Shown in pieces: positions 5,972 through 13,954 of a DNA stretch of 16,042 nucleotides. Origin of the DNA: Candidatus Rokuibacteriota bacterium. GTDB lineage: Bacteria > JAUVQV01. The stretch lies in assembly GCA_030609125.1 (NCBI GenBank), contig JAUWCW010000016.1, positions 1 through 16,042 of the forward strand. Reading direction: 5' to 3'. A model generated the notes under the pieces. It worked only from the letters and a program-made list of their open reading frames with translations. It searched no databases and was not told the origin of the DNA. Numbering within the stretch: position 1 is the stretch's first letter; every line of letters starts with the position of its first letter. A program made the position numbers and the translations under genes.

Positions 5972-7417
5972 ATGGAGGCAATCGACAAGACAGATATCCT
6001 GAGGGAAGCTGTCATCCCGCTGAGCACCTACAGCCGCTCCGCCTACGGAGTCGGCTTCACCCTGCTGCAGTCACCCCGGGATTCCGGAAGATGTCTCTGT
6101 CCGCTTTTCACCGCCGGCGAGCTGGAGCCCGATGCATGCGCGACGTTCCGGCGGGGTCTCTTCAGTGAAAACAGAGCGGTTCTTGCCAGGTGCCCCGCGG
6201 GACTCACCATGGCGTTCCTCCCCATCCCCACCGGCGAGGAGAGGAACGCCGTTCTGCTGAGCGACGGATTTATCGCCGAGGGCCCTGTCAGCCCGGAGGA
6301 TGGGCCGGGCCGCACCGACGCAGGATACGCCGAGCTTCTCGCCCGGAGAGGCGAAGCCAACCCGAAGCTTTCCTCCGGGGAGACGGACCTTCTCGTGCAG
6401 TTGATGGAAAACGCCGCCGTGATATATCCGCTCCTGAAAGACACCCGGGACGAACGTGAAGTGTCGGCCGCCGCCGCCGTCCTGGGGGAGAGGGGTGACG
6501 AGGCGAGCATCGTCGGGGTCTCCGAAGGGGTAGCCAGGATACGGGACTCTCTTACCACCTTCGCCGGCAGCCGGGAGCCCCTCCTCATCGAGTCGGAGCA
6601 GGGGAATGGACGACACCTCATTGCCGGGCTGCTCCACCAGCTTCACCCCGGCCCGGAAGGCGCCTTCGTCTGCGAGAACCTGGCCGTGCTCCCCGAGGCA
6701 CTCCAGGAGCACGAGCTTTTCGGCCCGAAGAGGGACGGCGGAAGCGGGCTCATAGGCCACGCCGCGGGGGGAACTCTCTTTCTCGACGCCGTGGAGAACC
6801 TCACCCCCTCCGTCCAGCGTCTTCTCCTCAGCCACCTGAGCTCTCCCAGCGGAGAAGAGACGAAGGCAGGCGGCAACGGCAAGGCGCCGGCGAGGATCAT
6901 TGTTTCCACCGACCGCAGTCTCGGCGATCTCGTGCGCAAGGGCCGCTTCAGAAGCGATCTCCACCGTCGGATCTCGAGGCTCACCCTCTTCGTTCCCCCG
7001 CTGCGGGAGAGAAAAGAGGACATACCCCTCCTGGTGAAACACTTTCTCCGCCGCCTGGCCGGAGGAAACGGCCACGGCTCCCTTTCGGTGGGCAGGAAAA
7101 CGCTCCTGTCGATTCAGGAGTACTCCTGGCCGGGCAATGTCAGGGAGTTGCAGAGCGAGCTGCAAAGAGCGGCCGCCTTCGGACGGCAGGAGCTGGACCT
7201 GGGAGATTTCAGCCCGCCCGTCCAGCACGCCGCCCGTCCGCCCCGGGCAACGATGACCAACATCCGGGAGGCGGTGGGCCGCCTCGAGACGGAGATCATC
7301 TCCCGGACACTTTCCGAAACCAGGTGGAACAAGAGCCAGGCGGCCCGCATACTCGGGCTGAGCAGGCTCGGTCTCCAGAAGAAGATCGACCGGTACGGCA
7401 TTGACAGGCGCAATTGA
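5972..7417 (+). CDS. PocR-like sensor / degenerate NtrC-type AAA+ / Fis-HTH regulator
   Basis: A 481-residue transcription regulator. Residues about 5-110 resemble a PocR sensory domain: spaced cysteines, then ARCPAGLTMAFLPIPTGEE (71-89) and a LLSDGFIAEG block, like the usual C-H/P-AGL core. Residues about 180-405 align with the sigma-54 activator AAA+ domain (ELFG 248-251, GGTLFLD 266-272, GRFRSDLHRRI 324-334, PPLRERKEDIPLLVKHFL 342-359, WPGNVREL 386-393). Residues about 430-478 form a Fis-type helix-turn-helix (NKSQAARILGLSRLGLQKKI). The catalytic motifs are damaged: the Walker A region reads ESEQGNGRHL with no GK, GAFTGA after ELFG is missing, and Walker B reads LFLDAVEN instead of DE. It probably cannot drive sigma-54 in the usual way and may bind DNA as a ligand-controlled regulator (inference). 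Start: ATG after GAGAGGA. Confidence 0.85.
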   Translation: MEAIDKTDILREAVIPLSTYSRSAYGVGFTLLQSPRDSGRCLCPLFTAGELEPDACATFRRGLFSENRAVLARCPAGLTMAFLPIPTGEERNAVLLSDGFIAEGPVSPEDGPGRTDAGYAELLARRGEANPKLSSGETDLLVQLMENAAVIYPLLKDTRDEREVSAAAAVLGERGDEASIVGVSEGVARIRDSLTTFAGSREPLLIESEQGNGRHLIAGLLHQLHPGPEGAFVCENLAVLPEALQEHELFGPKRDGGSGLIGHAAGGTLFLDAVENLTPSVQRLLLSHLSSPSGEETKAGGNGKAPARIIVSTDRSLGDLVRKGRFRSDLHRRISRLTLFVPPLRERKEDIPLLVKHFLRRLAGGNGHGSLSVGRKTLLSIQEYSWPGNVRELQSELQRAAAFGRQELDLGDFSPPVQHAARPPRATMTNIREAVGRLETEIISRTLSETRWNKSQAARILGLSRLGLQKKIDRYGIDRRN

Positions 7418-7421
7418 CAGC

Positions 7422-8105
7422 ATGGAGAGTCAGCCCTCCCGCTTCCGCTACGGCGGGACGGAATGCTGGGTTCTGAGGAAGAACCTCGGCGGCACAGGGG
7501 CCCGCAGGCTCATGGACATGGTGGAGCTGCACTTTCAGGAGGAAGGCTCGCCCCTCGTTCTCGATCTGCGCGAGGTCCCCATCGTCGACAGCGAAGGCGC
7601 GTGCTTTCTCGAAGCCGCCAGTCTCAGGCACGCGGGCCTGAAACTCCTCGGCCGGCCCAGGGATTTCGACACCCTCCCTCCGCGCATCAGGAGAACCATC
7701 GATATACTCCGGCCCTCTGAAAGCCTGGAGCAGGCCCTTGCCCCGCGGGCCGGGGCCGTGATCCGCGGGACCTGGCCGGACAAACGGCGCCACTTCAGGA
7801 TTCCCGTTCAAATCCCTGTCGAGATCATCATGGGCGGCAGGGCCACCGTGGCCACTCTGCGCGAGATCAGCCTCGGCGGCGGCAGGTTCGGGCGGGTGTC
7901 GCCCCGCCTCGCCGGCACACTGGCGGAAGGGAACGAGTCCCTGGAAATGTCCCTGTCCGGAATGGACAGGGACCCTCTGGGGCGGGAGATCGCCGCGAGC
8001 CACCTCCTCAGAGAGGTCGTTACCAGACCCGTCTACATTCTTCCCGACAACAGCGGCATGGGGGTTCAGTTCACCCCCGGCAGTCCCGGCAGTCCCCCGA
8101 CCTGA
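7422..8105 (+). CDS. STAS-PilZ two-domain signalling protein
   Basis: A 227-residue protein from the ATG at 7422, four bases after the regulator's stop; a TTG at 7401 in frame would overlap that gene and has no better ribosome site. Residues about 12-105 look like a STAS (anti-sigma-antagonist-like) domain: VLDLREVPIVDSEGACFLEAA (46-66) matches the strand-loop-helix that carries the phosphorylatable serine in SpoIIAA-type proteins. Residues about 120-218 look like PilZ: RRHFR (122-126) gives the RxxxR motif and EISLGG (148-153) stands where D/NxSxxG is expected, with E replacing D/N; GVQFT near the end is typical. PilZ domains bind cyclic di-GMP. The protein is probably cytoplasmic, with no membrane segment visible. 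Coupling to the PocR-type regulator suggests a shared signalling role (inference). Confidence 0.75.
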   Translation: MESQPSRFRYGGTECWVLRKNLGGTGARRLMDMVELHFQEEGSPLVLDLREVPIVDSEGACFLEAASLRHAGLKLLGRPRDFDTLPPRIRRTIDILRPSESLEQALAPRAGAVIRGTWPDKRRHFRIPVQIPVEIIMGGRATVATLREISLGGGRFGRVSPRLAGTLAEGNESLEMSLSGMDRDPLGREIAASHLLREVVTRPVYILPDNSGMGVQFTPGSPGSPPT

Positions 8106-8110
8106 TCGTA

Positions 8111-8141
8111 CTCCTCTCCCGGGAGCCTTTTCAGAGAGGGG
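8111..8141 (+). terminator. Possible weak terminator hairpin after the STAS-PilZ gene
   Basis: CTCCTCTC (8111-8118) can pair with GAGAGGGG (8134-8141) with one G-U and a 15-base loop. It lies six bases after the stop codon, but only ATTT follows, so termination would be inefficient. Confidence 0.35.
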
Positions 8142-8142
8142 A

Positions 8143-8171
8143 TTTACGACCGCCCGGAAGAACACTATAAT
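8143..8171 (+). promoter_or_regulatory. Sigma-70 promoter of efp
   Basis: TATAAT at 8166-8171 is a perfect -10 box, and TTTACG at 8143-8148 (4 of 6) is a -35 box at the ideal 17-bp spacing. Transcription would start near 8178, giving a leader of about 29 nt with GGAGA at 8196-8200 before the efp ATG at 8207. Confidence 0.7.
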
Positions 8172-8206
8172 CCGGAAACGACATGTACCCTTATTGGAGA
8201 ATTTGA

Positions 8207-8770
8207 ATGTACAGCACTTCGGATGTCAGGAAGAACCTCAAGGTGGAGATCGACGGCTCCCCCTATATCGTCGTGGATTTCCAGTTTGTCAAACCCGGCA
8301 AGGGCAACGCCTTTACCCGCTGCCGTCTGAAGAACATGATCACCGGCGCCGTTCTCGACCGCACCTACAAGAGCGGCGAAAAGCTTAAGCCCGCCAGGAT
8401 TGAGGAGCGTCACATGCAGTTCCTCTACCAGGGCGGCGGCACGTACCATTTCATGGACAACGACAACTACGACCAGGTCGAGATCTCCGAGGAGAACGTG
8501 GGCGACGCCGCCCGCTACCTTATCGAAAACCTGAGTGTCTCCATCCTCTTCTTCAAGGACAAGCCCATCGGGATCAACCTCCCCATCACGGTGGTGCTGG
8601 AGATCGTCGAAACGGAGCCGGGCATGAAAGGCGACACGGCCACCGGGGCGACCAAGGCCGCCACGACCGGCACCGGTCTCACCGTCCAGGTGCCCCTCTT
8701 CATCAAGGAGGGGGAGAAGATATCCGTAGACACCCGGACCGGCCTGTATCTGGAGCGGGCCAAGGGATAG
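8207..8770 (+). CDS. efp: Translation elongation factor P
   Basis: A 187-residue EF-P, the normal length, with three beta-barrel domains. It binds between the P and E sites of stalled ribosomes and helps form peptide bonds at polyproline stretches. The modification loop reads KPGKGNAF (29-36), so the lysine at position 32 is the equivalent of E. coli Lys34, the residue that receives beta-lysine. The end of the protein (VQVPLFIKEGEKISVDTRTG, then YLERAK) is the standard EF-P C-terminal signature. The insert TATGATKAATTGTG near residues 143-156 is the usual variable linker. The gene follows its own promoter and is followed after two bases by epmA, whose product should modify it. Confidence 0.97.
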   Translation: MYSTSDVRKNLKVEIDGSPYIVVDFQFVKPGKGNAFTRCRLKNMITGAVLDRTYKSGEKLKPARIEERHMQFLYQGGGTYHFMDNDNYDQVEISEENVGDAARYLIENLSVSILFFKDKPIGINLPITVVLEIVETEPGMKGDTATGATKAATTGTGLTVQVPLFIKEGEKISVDTRTGLYLERAKG

Positions 8771-8772
8771 CG

Positions 8773-9705
8773 GTGCACGACTTCGCCTCTCTTTCGTGGG
8801 GGGAGCGGCTCAGGTGCCGGGACGTCATGGTTCAGCGCATTCGGCGCTTCTTCAGGGGTCGGGGCTATGTCGAAGTCGAGACTCCGCTGCGGGTTGCTTC
8901 GCCCGGAATAGATCCGTACATCGACGCCCTGCCGGCGGGAGAGGGATGCTATCTCGCCACTTCCCCCGAGCTGGAAATGAAGAAGCTCATGACCTCGGGG
9001 CTGGAGCGCATCTTTCAGGTGACCCGGGCCTTCAGGGCCGACGAGTCGGGGGACCTGCACAATCCGGAGTTCTCCATTCTGGAATGGTACTGCGCCGGCA
9101 AGGACTACTTCGACTTCATGGACCTCACCGAGGAGCTCGTCAGGGAGTGCGGCGAAACCCTGGGAGAGGCCGGCGTCCCGACCCCCGTCTCCGCATGGCC
9201 CCGGCCTTTTGCCCGGATCGCCGTGGACGACGCCTTCCAGAGCCACGCGGGATGGAAGCCCTCCCGGTCGTTCAGCCCCGACCCGTTCTTCATGGACCTG
9301 GTGGACAAGGTCGAACCGGGGCTCTCCGGGGAGGGCGCCGCCTTTCTCTTTGATTACCCGGAGCAGGTCGGCTCCCTGGCAAGAAGGAGACCGGACAACC
9401 CGCGGCTCTGCGAGAGGTTCGAGCTGTACCTGGATGGGACCGAGATTTGCAACGGGTTCACGGAACTGACCGACGCCGCCGAGCAGAGACTCCGTTTTGC
9501 CCGTGACAACAAGGAGCGGGAGCGGCTAGGGAAAATGCCCTATCCTGTCGACCGCCGCTTTCTCGAGGCCCTCGAGTCGGGCCTTCCCCCGTGCGCCGGC
9601 AACGCCCTCGGCGTCGACCGGCTCCTCCTGGCCCTCACCGGCAGCCGCCGCCTCGCTGACGTTTCCTGTCTTTCCGAAACCATTCCGGCGGGAAGGGGGC
9701 GATGA
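8773..9705 (+). CDS. epmA: EF-P beta-lysyltransferase (EpmA/PoxA/GenX)
   Basis: A 310-residue protein equal to the catalytic core of class II lysyl-tRNA synthetase without the anticodon-binding domain, the hallmark of EpmA. Motif 1 is around GYVEVETPLRVASPG (31-45), motif 2 is FRADESGDLHNPEFSILEWY (87-106), and motif 3 is GNALGVDRLLLAL (276-288). EpmA activates (R)-beta-lysine and attaches it to the conserved lysine of EF-P. The GTG start at 8773 has AAGGGA just upstream, overlapping the end of efp. EpmB, the radical SAM aminomutase that makes beta-lysine, is not in this window. Direct linkage to efp makes the assignment much stronger than for a stray lysyl-tRNA synthetase paralogue. Confidence 0.93.
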   Translation: MHDFASLSWGERLRCRDVMVQRIRRFFRGRGYVEVETPLRVASPGIDPYIDALPAGEGCYLATSPELEMKKLMTSGLERIFQVTRAFRADESGDLHNPEFSILEWYCAGKDYFDFMDLTEELVRECGETLGEAGVPTPVSAWPRPFARIAVDDAFQSHAGWKPSRSFSPDPFFMDLVDKVEPGLSGEGAAFLFDYPEQVGSLARRRPDNPRLCERFELYLDGTEICNGFTELTDAAEQRLRFARDNKERERLGKMPYPVDRRFLEALESGLPPCAGNALGVDRLLLALTGSRRLADVSCLSETIPAGRGR

Positions 9706-9708
9706 GCC

Positions 9709-10425
9709 ATGCTTGAAGGAGTCTCCATCTGGGTTGCCTTCGCGGGCGGCTTCATCTCCTTTGCCAGCCCGTGCGTCCTCCCTCTCATGCCGGGCTACAT
9801 AGGATACATTTCCGGCGTTTCGGCGGAGGAGGCGGAAAACCTCTCCCGTCGGACCTACCTCTCTCACGTCATGATTCACACCCTCATCTTCGGGGCGGGC
9901 TTCACCACGGTCTTCGTCGCCTTCGGTCTGACAGCCACCTCCATCGGCGGTTTCATCACCGAGAACATTCTTCTTTTCCAGCGCGCGGCAGGGGTACTCA
10001 TCATCCTCTTCGGCCTTCAGATGACGGGGATACTGAAGGTGGCCTGGCTGTACCGGGAGCGCCGGTTCACCGTCAAGGCCAGAGAGGCCGGCGTGACCAG
10101 GAGCTACCTCCTGGGGATAGCCTTCGGCTTCGGATGGACGCCGTGCGTGGGACCCGTGCTGGGCGCGGTTCTCACCATGGCGGCGTCGCAGGAACAGGTT
10201 CTCACGGGAGGCGTCCTCCTCTTCTCCTATTCGCTGGGGATGGGGATCCCGTTCATGCTGACCGCCGCCGCCCTCGCGTTCTCCCTCAGCTTCGCCGATC
10301 GGGCGGGCCGTTTTCTCCACTACCTTCACATCGGCGCCGGCGTCGTCATGCTCATCATGGGAGTGCTCCTGCTGACGGGGGGCTTCGCCCGGCTGTCCCT
10401 TTTCTTCGGCGCTCTTTCCGTGTAG
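9709..10425 (+). CDS. ccdA: CcdA-type thiol-disulfide transporter
   Basis: A 238-residue inner-membrane protein with about six hydrophobic segments. It carries the two CcdA/DsbD-beta signature cysteines: C22 in FASPCVLPLMPGYIGYISG and C146 in GFGWTPCVGPVLG. The family moves electrons from cytoplasmic thioredoxin across the membrane to periplasmic thiol proteins, often to keep apocytochrome c heme-binding cysteines reduced. There is no fused DsbD alpha or gamma domain. The ATG at 9709 lies three bases after the epmA stop, so the gene probably shares the efp transcript. Its periplasmic partner (ResA/CcsX-like) is not in the window. Confidence 0.9.
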   Translation: MLEGVSIWVAFAGGFISFASPCVLPLMPGYIGYISGVSAEEAENLSRRTYLSHVMIHTLIFGAGFTTVFVAFGLTATSIGGFITENILLFQRAAGVLIILFGLQMTGILKVAWLYRERRFTVKAREAGVTRSYLLGIAFGFGWTPCVGPVLGAVLTMAASQEQVLTGGVLLFSYSLGMGIPFMLTAAALAFSLSFADRAGRFLHYLHIGAGVVMLIMGVLLLTGGFARLSLFFGALSV

Positions 10426-10437
10426 CGTGGGGCTGTT

Positions 10438-11445
10438 TTGTCGAACCCTGACATTTCCGTAATCATTCCCAACAGGAACGGGAGCGCCACCGTCGGCAGG
10501 TGTCTCGAAGCCGCCTTCGCGTCGGATCACGAAAGTTTCGAGGTGATCGTCGTCGACGACGACTCGGCGGACGGTTCCGTGGAGACTATCCGGCGGTTCC
10601 CCTGTCGCCTGATGGAGCTCCGGGACCACGCCGGCGCGGCCGCCGCGCGGAACGCCGGGTCCCGTCAGGCCAGGGGAGGCATTCTATTTTTCACCGACTC
10701 CGACTGTCTCCTCGAGAAGCAGACCCTGCGAATCGCCCAGAGAACACTGGAAGGGGCGGGGTCGGACGCGGTGATAGGAGGCACCTACACCCGGGAGCCC
10801 CCGGACACCTCCTTCTACAGCGTTTTCCAGTCGGTGTTCATCAACTACTTCGAGACCAAGAGCGGCGGCGCCCCCGATTATGTCGCCACTCACGCCATGG
10901 CGATCCACGCCGCCACCTTTGCAAGGCAGGGGGGGTTTCCGGAGCACTTCCTGCCCATCCTGGAGGACGTCGAGTTCAGCCACCGCCTGAGAAGATCCGG
11001 CTGTGATCTGCGGATCAATCCTGAAATCGTCGTGCGCCACATCTTCAACTATTCCCTCTCTGACTCCCTGAAGAACGCATGGAGAAAGTCCATGTACTGG
11101 ACAATGTACTCCGTCCGCAACCGGGACCTGCTGGCGGATTCGGGTACGGCCTCGCGGGAGCTGAAGCTGAACGTCGCTCTCTGCTTCCTCTGCCTCACCG
11201 GGCTGTTTCTCCGGAGCGTGGCGGGCGGGCCCTTCCTTTCCTATGTCATCCTCGCCGCTTTCACCAGCAACCTGCTGCTGAACAGGGGCCTGCTGGGGGC
11301 CTTCTTCAGCACCGGCGGAGCCCGCTTCGGACTCGCCGCCTCGGCCTACTACTTCTCGCTCTATCCCTTCGCTGTTGGGGCGGGAGCCCTGTCGGGTCTG
11401 CTGAAGGGATCCCGCGGCTGGCCCCCGGAGCAAGAGCGCCCGTGA
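10438..11445 (+). CDS. Family 2 glycosyltransferase with C-terminal membrane segments
   Basis: A 335-residue GT2 (GT-A fold) enzyme. ISVIIPNRNG (6-15) starts the nucleotide-sugar fold, VIVVDDDSADGS (36-47) holds the first acidic patch, FFTDSDC (84-90) gives the DxD metal motif (D87, D89), and LEDVEF (175-180) supplies the ED catalytic base. Hydrophobic stretches near 243-290 and 298-325 suggest two to three C-terminal membrane helices, so sugar transfer probably takes place at the inner face of the membrane, for example to a lipid carrier. Donor and acceptor are unknown. The TTG start at 10438 has GGGG a few bases upstream and lies 12 bp after ccdA. The last bases overlap the next gene (GTGA). 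Confidence 0.88.
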   Translation: MSNPDISVIIPNRNGSATVGRCLEAAFASDHESFEVIVVDDDSADGSVETIRRFPCRLMELRDHAGAAAARNAGSRQARGGILFFTDSDCLLEKQTLRIAQRTLEGAGSDAVIGGTYTREPPDTSFYSVFQSVFINYFETKSGGAPDYVATHAMAIHAATFARQGGFPEHFLPILEDVEFSHRLRRSGCDLRINPEIVVRHIFNYSLSDSLKNAWRKSMYWTMYSVRNRDLLADSGTASRELKLNVALCFLCLTGLFLRSVAGGPFLSYVILAAFTSNLLLNRGLLGAFFSTGGARFGLAASAYYFSLYPFAVGAGALSGLLKGSRGWPPEQERP

Positions 11446-12530
11446 CTTACTCGCCACTGCGCCATCTCGGCTCGGCGCTCTGGAAGCGCAACCCGATTCA
11501 GCTCACCTATTTCGTGACGCGCCGGTGCAACGCCCGCTGCTCATTCTGTTTTTACGCGCCGGCCGGCCGGGGCGAGGCGCCGGAGCTTTCCCTGGAAGAG
11601 ACGGAAAGGGTCTCCTCCTCGCTGGGGAAACTGTTGTGGCTCGCTTTTTCCGGGGGGGAGATCTTTCTCCGCAGGGACATCGCCGACCTCGCCCGCGTCT
11701 TCTACCGCCACAACAGGCCCGCGCTCATTCTTCTGCCCACCAACGGCCTCCTCACGAATACCATCAGGGAACAGACCGAGGCCATTCTCAAGAGCTGCCC
11801 CGAAAGCGCCGTGGTGGTCAAACTCTCCCTTGACGGCACCCGGGAGGTTCACGACTCCCTGCGCGGCGTCCCGGGAGCCTTCGACAGGACCCTCGAGACC
11901 TACCACGCCCTCAGGGAACTTCTCCCCCGGTATGCGAATTTCGAACTGGGGGTGAACACCGTCTTCTGCTCGGCGAACCAGGATATCGTCGGCGAGGTGA
12001 TCGACCTGGTGGGCGAACTCGATGACGTGCGCACTCACACCGTCTCCCTGATCCGCGGCGAGGTGCCGGATCCCTCTCTCAAGGGACCGGATCGGGAGAA
12101 GTACCGCAGGGTCTCCGAGAAGATGCGGTCCATGGTCAGAAGGAAGCCCGCCCGCCGCTACCGTTTCCGGGGAGGAAAGCTGAAGGTGGCCCAGGACATC
12201 CTTCAGAGGCGTCTCATCTACGAGACGGACCGGCAGAACCGCCGCCTCATACCTTGCTACGCGGGAAAGCTCACCCTCGTTCTCGACGAGAAGGGGGACG
12301 TGTACCCCTGCGAGATCCTCGGCGAGCCCATGGGAAACGTGAGGGAGTCCGGCTACGACCTGCGTAAGATCATGAGAGGAGACCGGGGCAGGAAAATGGC
12401 GGCGGCGATAGCGGAGGGGAACTGCCACTGCACCCACGAGTGCTACTTCATAATGAACATTCTCTTCAATCCGCGCCTGTATCCCGCCCTCTTCCGCGAG
12501 TACGCGCGGCTCGCCCTCAGGAGCGGCTGA
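11442..12530 (+). CDS. Radical SAM/SPASM-like enzyme of unknown substrate
   Basis: A 362-residue radical SAM protein. CxxxCxxC is at C29, C33, C36 (TRRCNARCSFCF), with SGGEIFLR (70-77) in the GGE position. C-terminal cysteines C272, C290 (GDVYPC), C328, C330 and C334 indicate an auxiliary cluster of SPASM/twitch type, though with fewer cysteines than a full SPASM domain. The GTG at 11442 was taken as start because it overlaps the glycosyltransferase stop (GTGA) and has GGAG upstream; the open frame extends back to 11079, but only as a shadow of the glycosyltransferase. Close relatives act on peptides, sugars or other small molecules; here the coupling to a GT2 gene points to glycan or lipid modification (inference). 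The substrate cannot be named. Confidence 0.85.
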   Translation: MTYSPLRHLGSALWKRNPIQLTYFVTRRCNARCSFCFYAPAGRGEAPELSLEETERVSSSLGKLLWLAFSGGEIFLRRDIADLARVFYRHNRPALILLPTNGLLTNTIREQTEAILKSCPESAVVVKLSLDGTREVHDSLRGVPGAFDRTLETYHALRELLPRYANFELGVNTVFCSANQDIVGEVIDLVGELDDVRTHTVSLIRGEVPDPSLKGPDREKYRRVSEKMRSMVRRKPARRYRFRGGKLKVAQDILQRRLIYETDRQNRRLIPCYAGKLTLVLDEKGDVYPCEILGEPMGNVRESGYDLRKIMRGDRGRKMAAAIAEGNCHCTHECYFIMNILFNPRLYPALFREYARLALRSG

Positions 12531-13947
12531 AGACGTCCCTTCCGGTCCACAGCCCGAAGAGGCTCCGGGCTCCCCGGCACGCCGCCCTGAACTCCTGCAG
12601 ACTCCTGACGCTGAGAAGCCTCCGGGCCAGGTAGCCCGGCCTGCTGTAGAACCTCCGGTAGGCGAGCTGCCTCAGGCGGGTGATCTCATCCCTCGTCATG
12701 GTGTGCGGGACGAAAGCGGCTCCCTGGTAGGTGTAGGCCGTGAGATCGTCGGAGAGCGTCCCGTAGCGATCGACATTCTCGTGCAGCTCTGTCCCGGGAA
12801 AAGGCGTGAGGGCGTGGAAGCTCGCCAGGTCGGGCGAGATCTCGCAGGCGAAATCGATGGTCTGCAGCCCCTCCTCGAAGGTCTCCCCGGGGATGCCGAA
12901 GACGAACGGAGTGTGCACCGTGAGTCCCACCTTCCTGGCGGCCCTGACGGCGCTCCTCGTCTGGTCCAGCGTGATGCCCTTGCGCAGGCTGTTGAGATTC
13001 TTCTGCACTCCGCTCTCGGCTCCGAAAAGGATCGCCCAGCACCCGGCCTCTCTGAAAGCCTTGAGGAGAGGGTAGTCCACCTGATTGACGCAGGCCGACG
13101 CGAACCAGGCAAGGTCCAGGTTCAGCGCTTTGATTCCCCCGGCAAGCTCCATGGCACGGTCATGATCGGCCGCCAGGGTGTCGTCGAGAAACTTTATCTC
13201 GCGATATCCCTGGCGGTGGCAGAGCTCTATCTCTTTCAGGACGCTCTCGACGCCGCGATATCGTATCTCCCTCTTGTTCCTGCCCCCCAGCTGAAAGCAG
13301 AAGATGCAGCGCCGGCTGCAGCCGCGGGAGGTGATCATGACGGCAACGGGCTTCTTGCGGTACGTCGCAGGCGGGGGGAGGTAGGCCATCGAGTCGCCGA
13401 GAAGATCTCTCGCCGGAAAGGGGAGGGAGTCCAGATCGGACAGAAGTTCCCGGGGGGTGTTCTTCACGACGCGGCCGCTTCGCCGCCAGATGAGCCCCGC
13501 GATATCCCCGAGATCTCCTCCGTTCTCGAGTCTCCCGGCAAGCTCCGTCATGGCAGTCTCCCCTTCGCCGGCCACGACCGCGTCGATGCAGATCGAATCG
13601 CCGAGGCACTTCTCCTTCGCCGCCGACGGATAGGGACCGCCGGCAACGACGAAACAGCGGGGGAGGTTCCTCTTTATCTCCTTTGCCTCCCTGAGGGCCT
13701 TTCCCCAGCCGAATGCCGTCGAGTACAGGCCCGCCACGTCCGGCCCGAACTCATTCAGCCCGTCGAATATCCGCTCCCGGGAGAGAAAGGCGCCGTTGAA
13801 AAAGGCAACATCGTGGCCCGCCTCCCTCAGCGCGGCGGCGACGTAGAGGGTTCCCAGGGGCTGCCAGTAGTTGATCTGGGACGACGCGGTCCGGGAGGGG
13901 AAGATCTCCTCGGGCACCCATGCGGGAATGACGAGGGCGCACCTCAT
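12517..13947 (-). CDS. B12-binding domain radical SAM enzyme
   Basis: A 476-residue protein with an N-terminal cobalamin-binding-type Rossmann domain (about 1-140: PLGTLYVAAALREAGHDVAF, then VVAGGPYPSA and VVAGEGE) and a radical SAM barrel from about 200 with CxxxCxxC at C210, C214, C217 (SRGCSRRCIFCF), FLDD (253-256), GAESG (309-313) and FGIPGET (350-356). No DxHxxG motif is present; the position reads HDVAFFNG, as in many BchE/HpnJ-like members. Family members carry out methylations, cyclisations and other radical steps on lipids, tetrapyrroles and natural products. The ATG lies seven bases after the FAD gene's stop, so the two genes are coupled. Its 3' end overlaps the converging radical SAM gene by 14 bp. 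Substrate unknown. Confidence 0.88.
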   Translation of the reverse strand: MRCALVIPAWVPEEIFPSRTASSQINYWQPLGTLYVAAALREAGHDVAFFNGAFLSRERIFDGLNEFGPDVAGLYSTAFGWGKALREAKEIKRNLPRCFVVAGGPYPSAAKEKCLGDSICIDAVVAGEGETAMTELAGRLENGGDLGDIAGLIWRRSGRVVKNTPRELLSDLDSLPFPARDLLGDSMAYLPPPATYRKKPVAVMITSRGCSRRCIFCFQLGGRNKREIRYRGVESVLKEIELCHRQGYREIKFLDDTLAADHDRAMELAGGIKALNLDLAWFASACVNQVDYPLLKAFREAGCWAILFGAESGVQKNLNSLRKGITLDQTRSAVRAARKVGLTVHTPFVFGIPGETFEEGLQTIDFACEISPDLASFHALTPFPGTELHENVDRYGTLSDDLTAYTYQGAAFVPHTMTRDEITRLRQLAYRRFYSRPGYLARRLLSVRSLQEFRAACRGARSLFGLWTGRDVFSRS

Positions 13948-13954
13948 GGCGTGG

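Noticed and set aside
11079-11441. N-terminal extension of the radical SAM/SPASM-like gene
   Set aside because: The extra 121 codons overlap the glycosyltransferase coding frame and lack family similarity; the GTG at 11442 fits both overlap and ribosome site.
10438-13947. Hopanoid (hpn) cluster
   Set aside because: A GT2, a radical SAM, a B12 radical SAM and a flavoprotein recall hpnB/I, hpnH, hpnJ and hpnE, but the radical SAM lacks the HpnH-type start, and no squalene cyclase or synthase gene is present.
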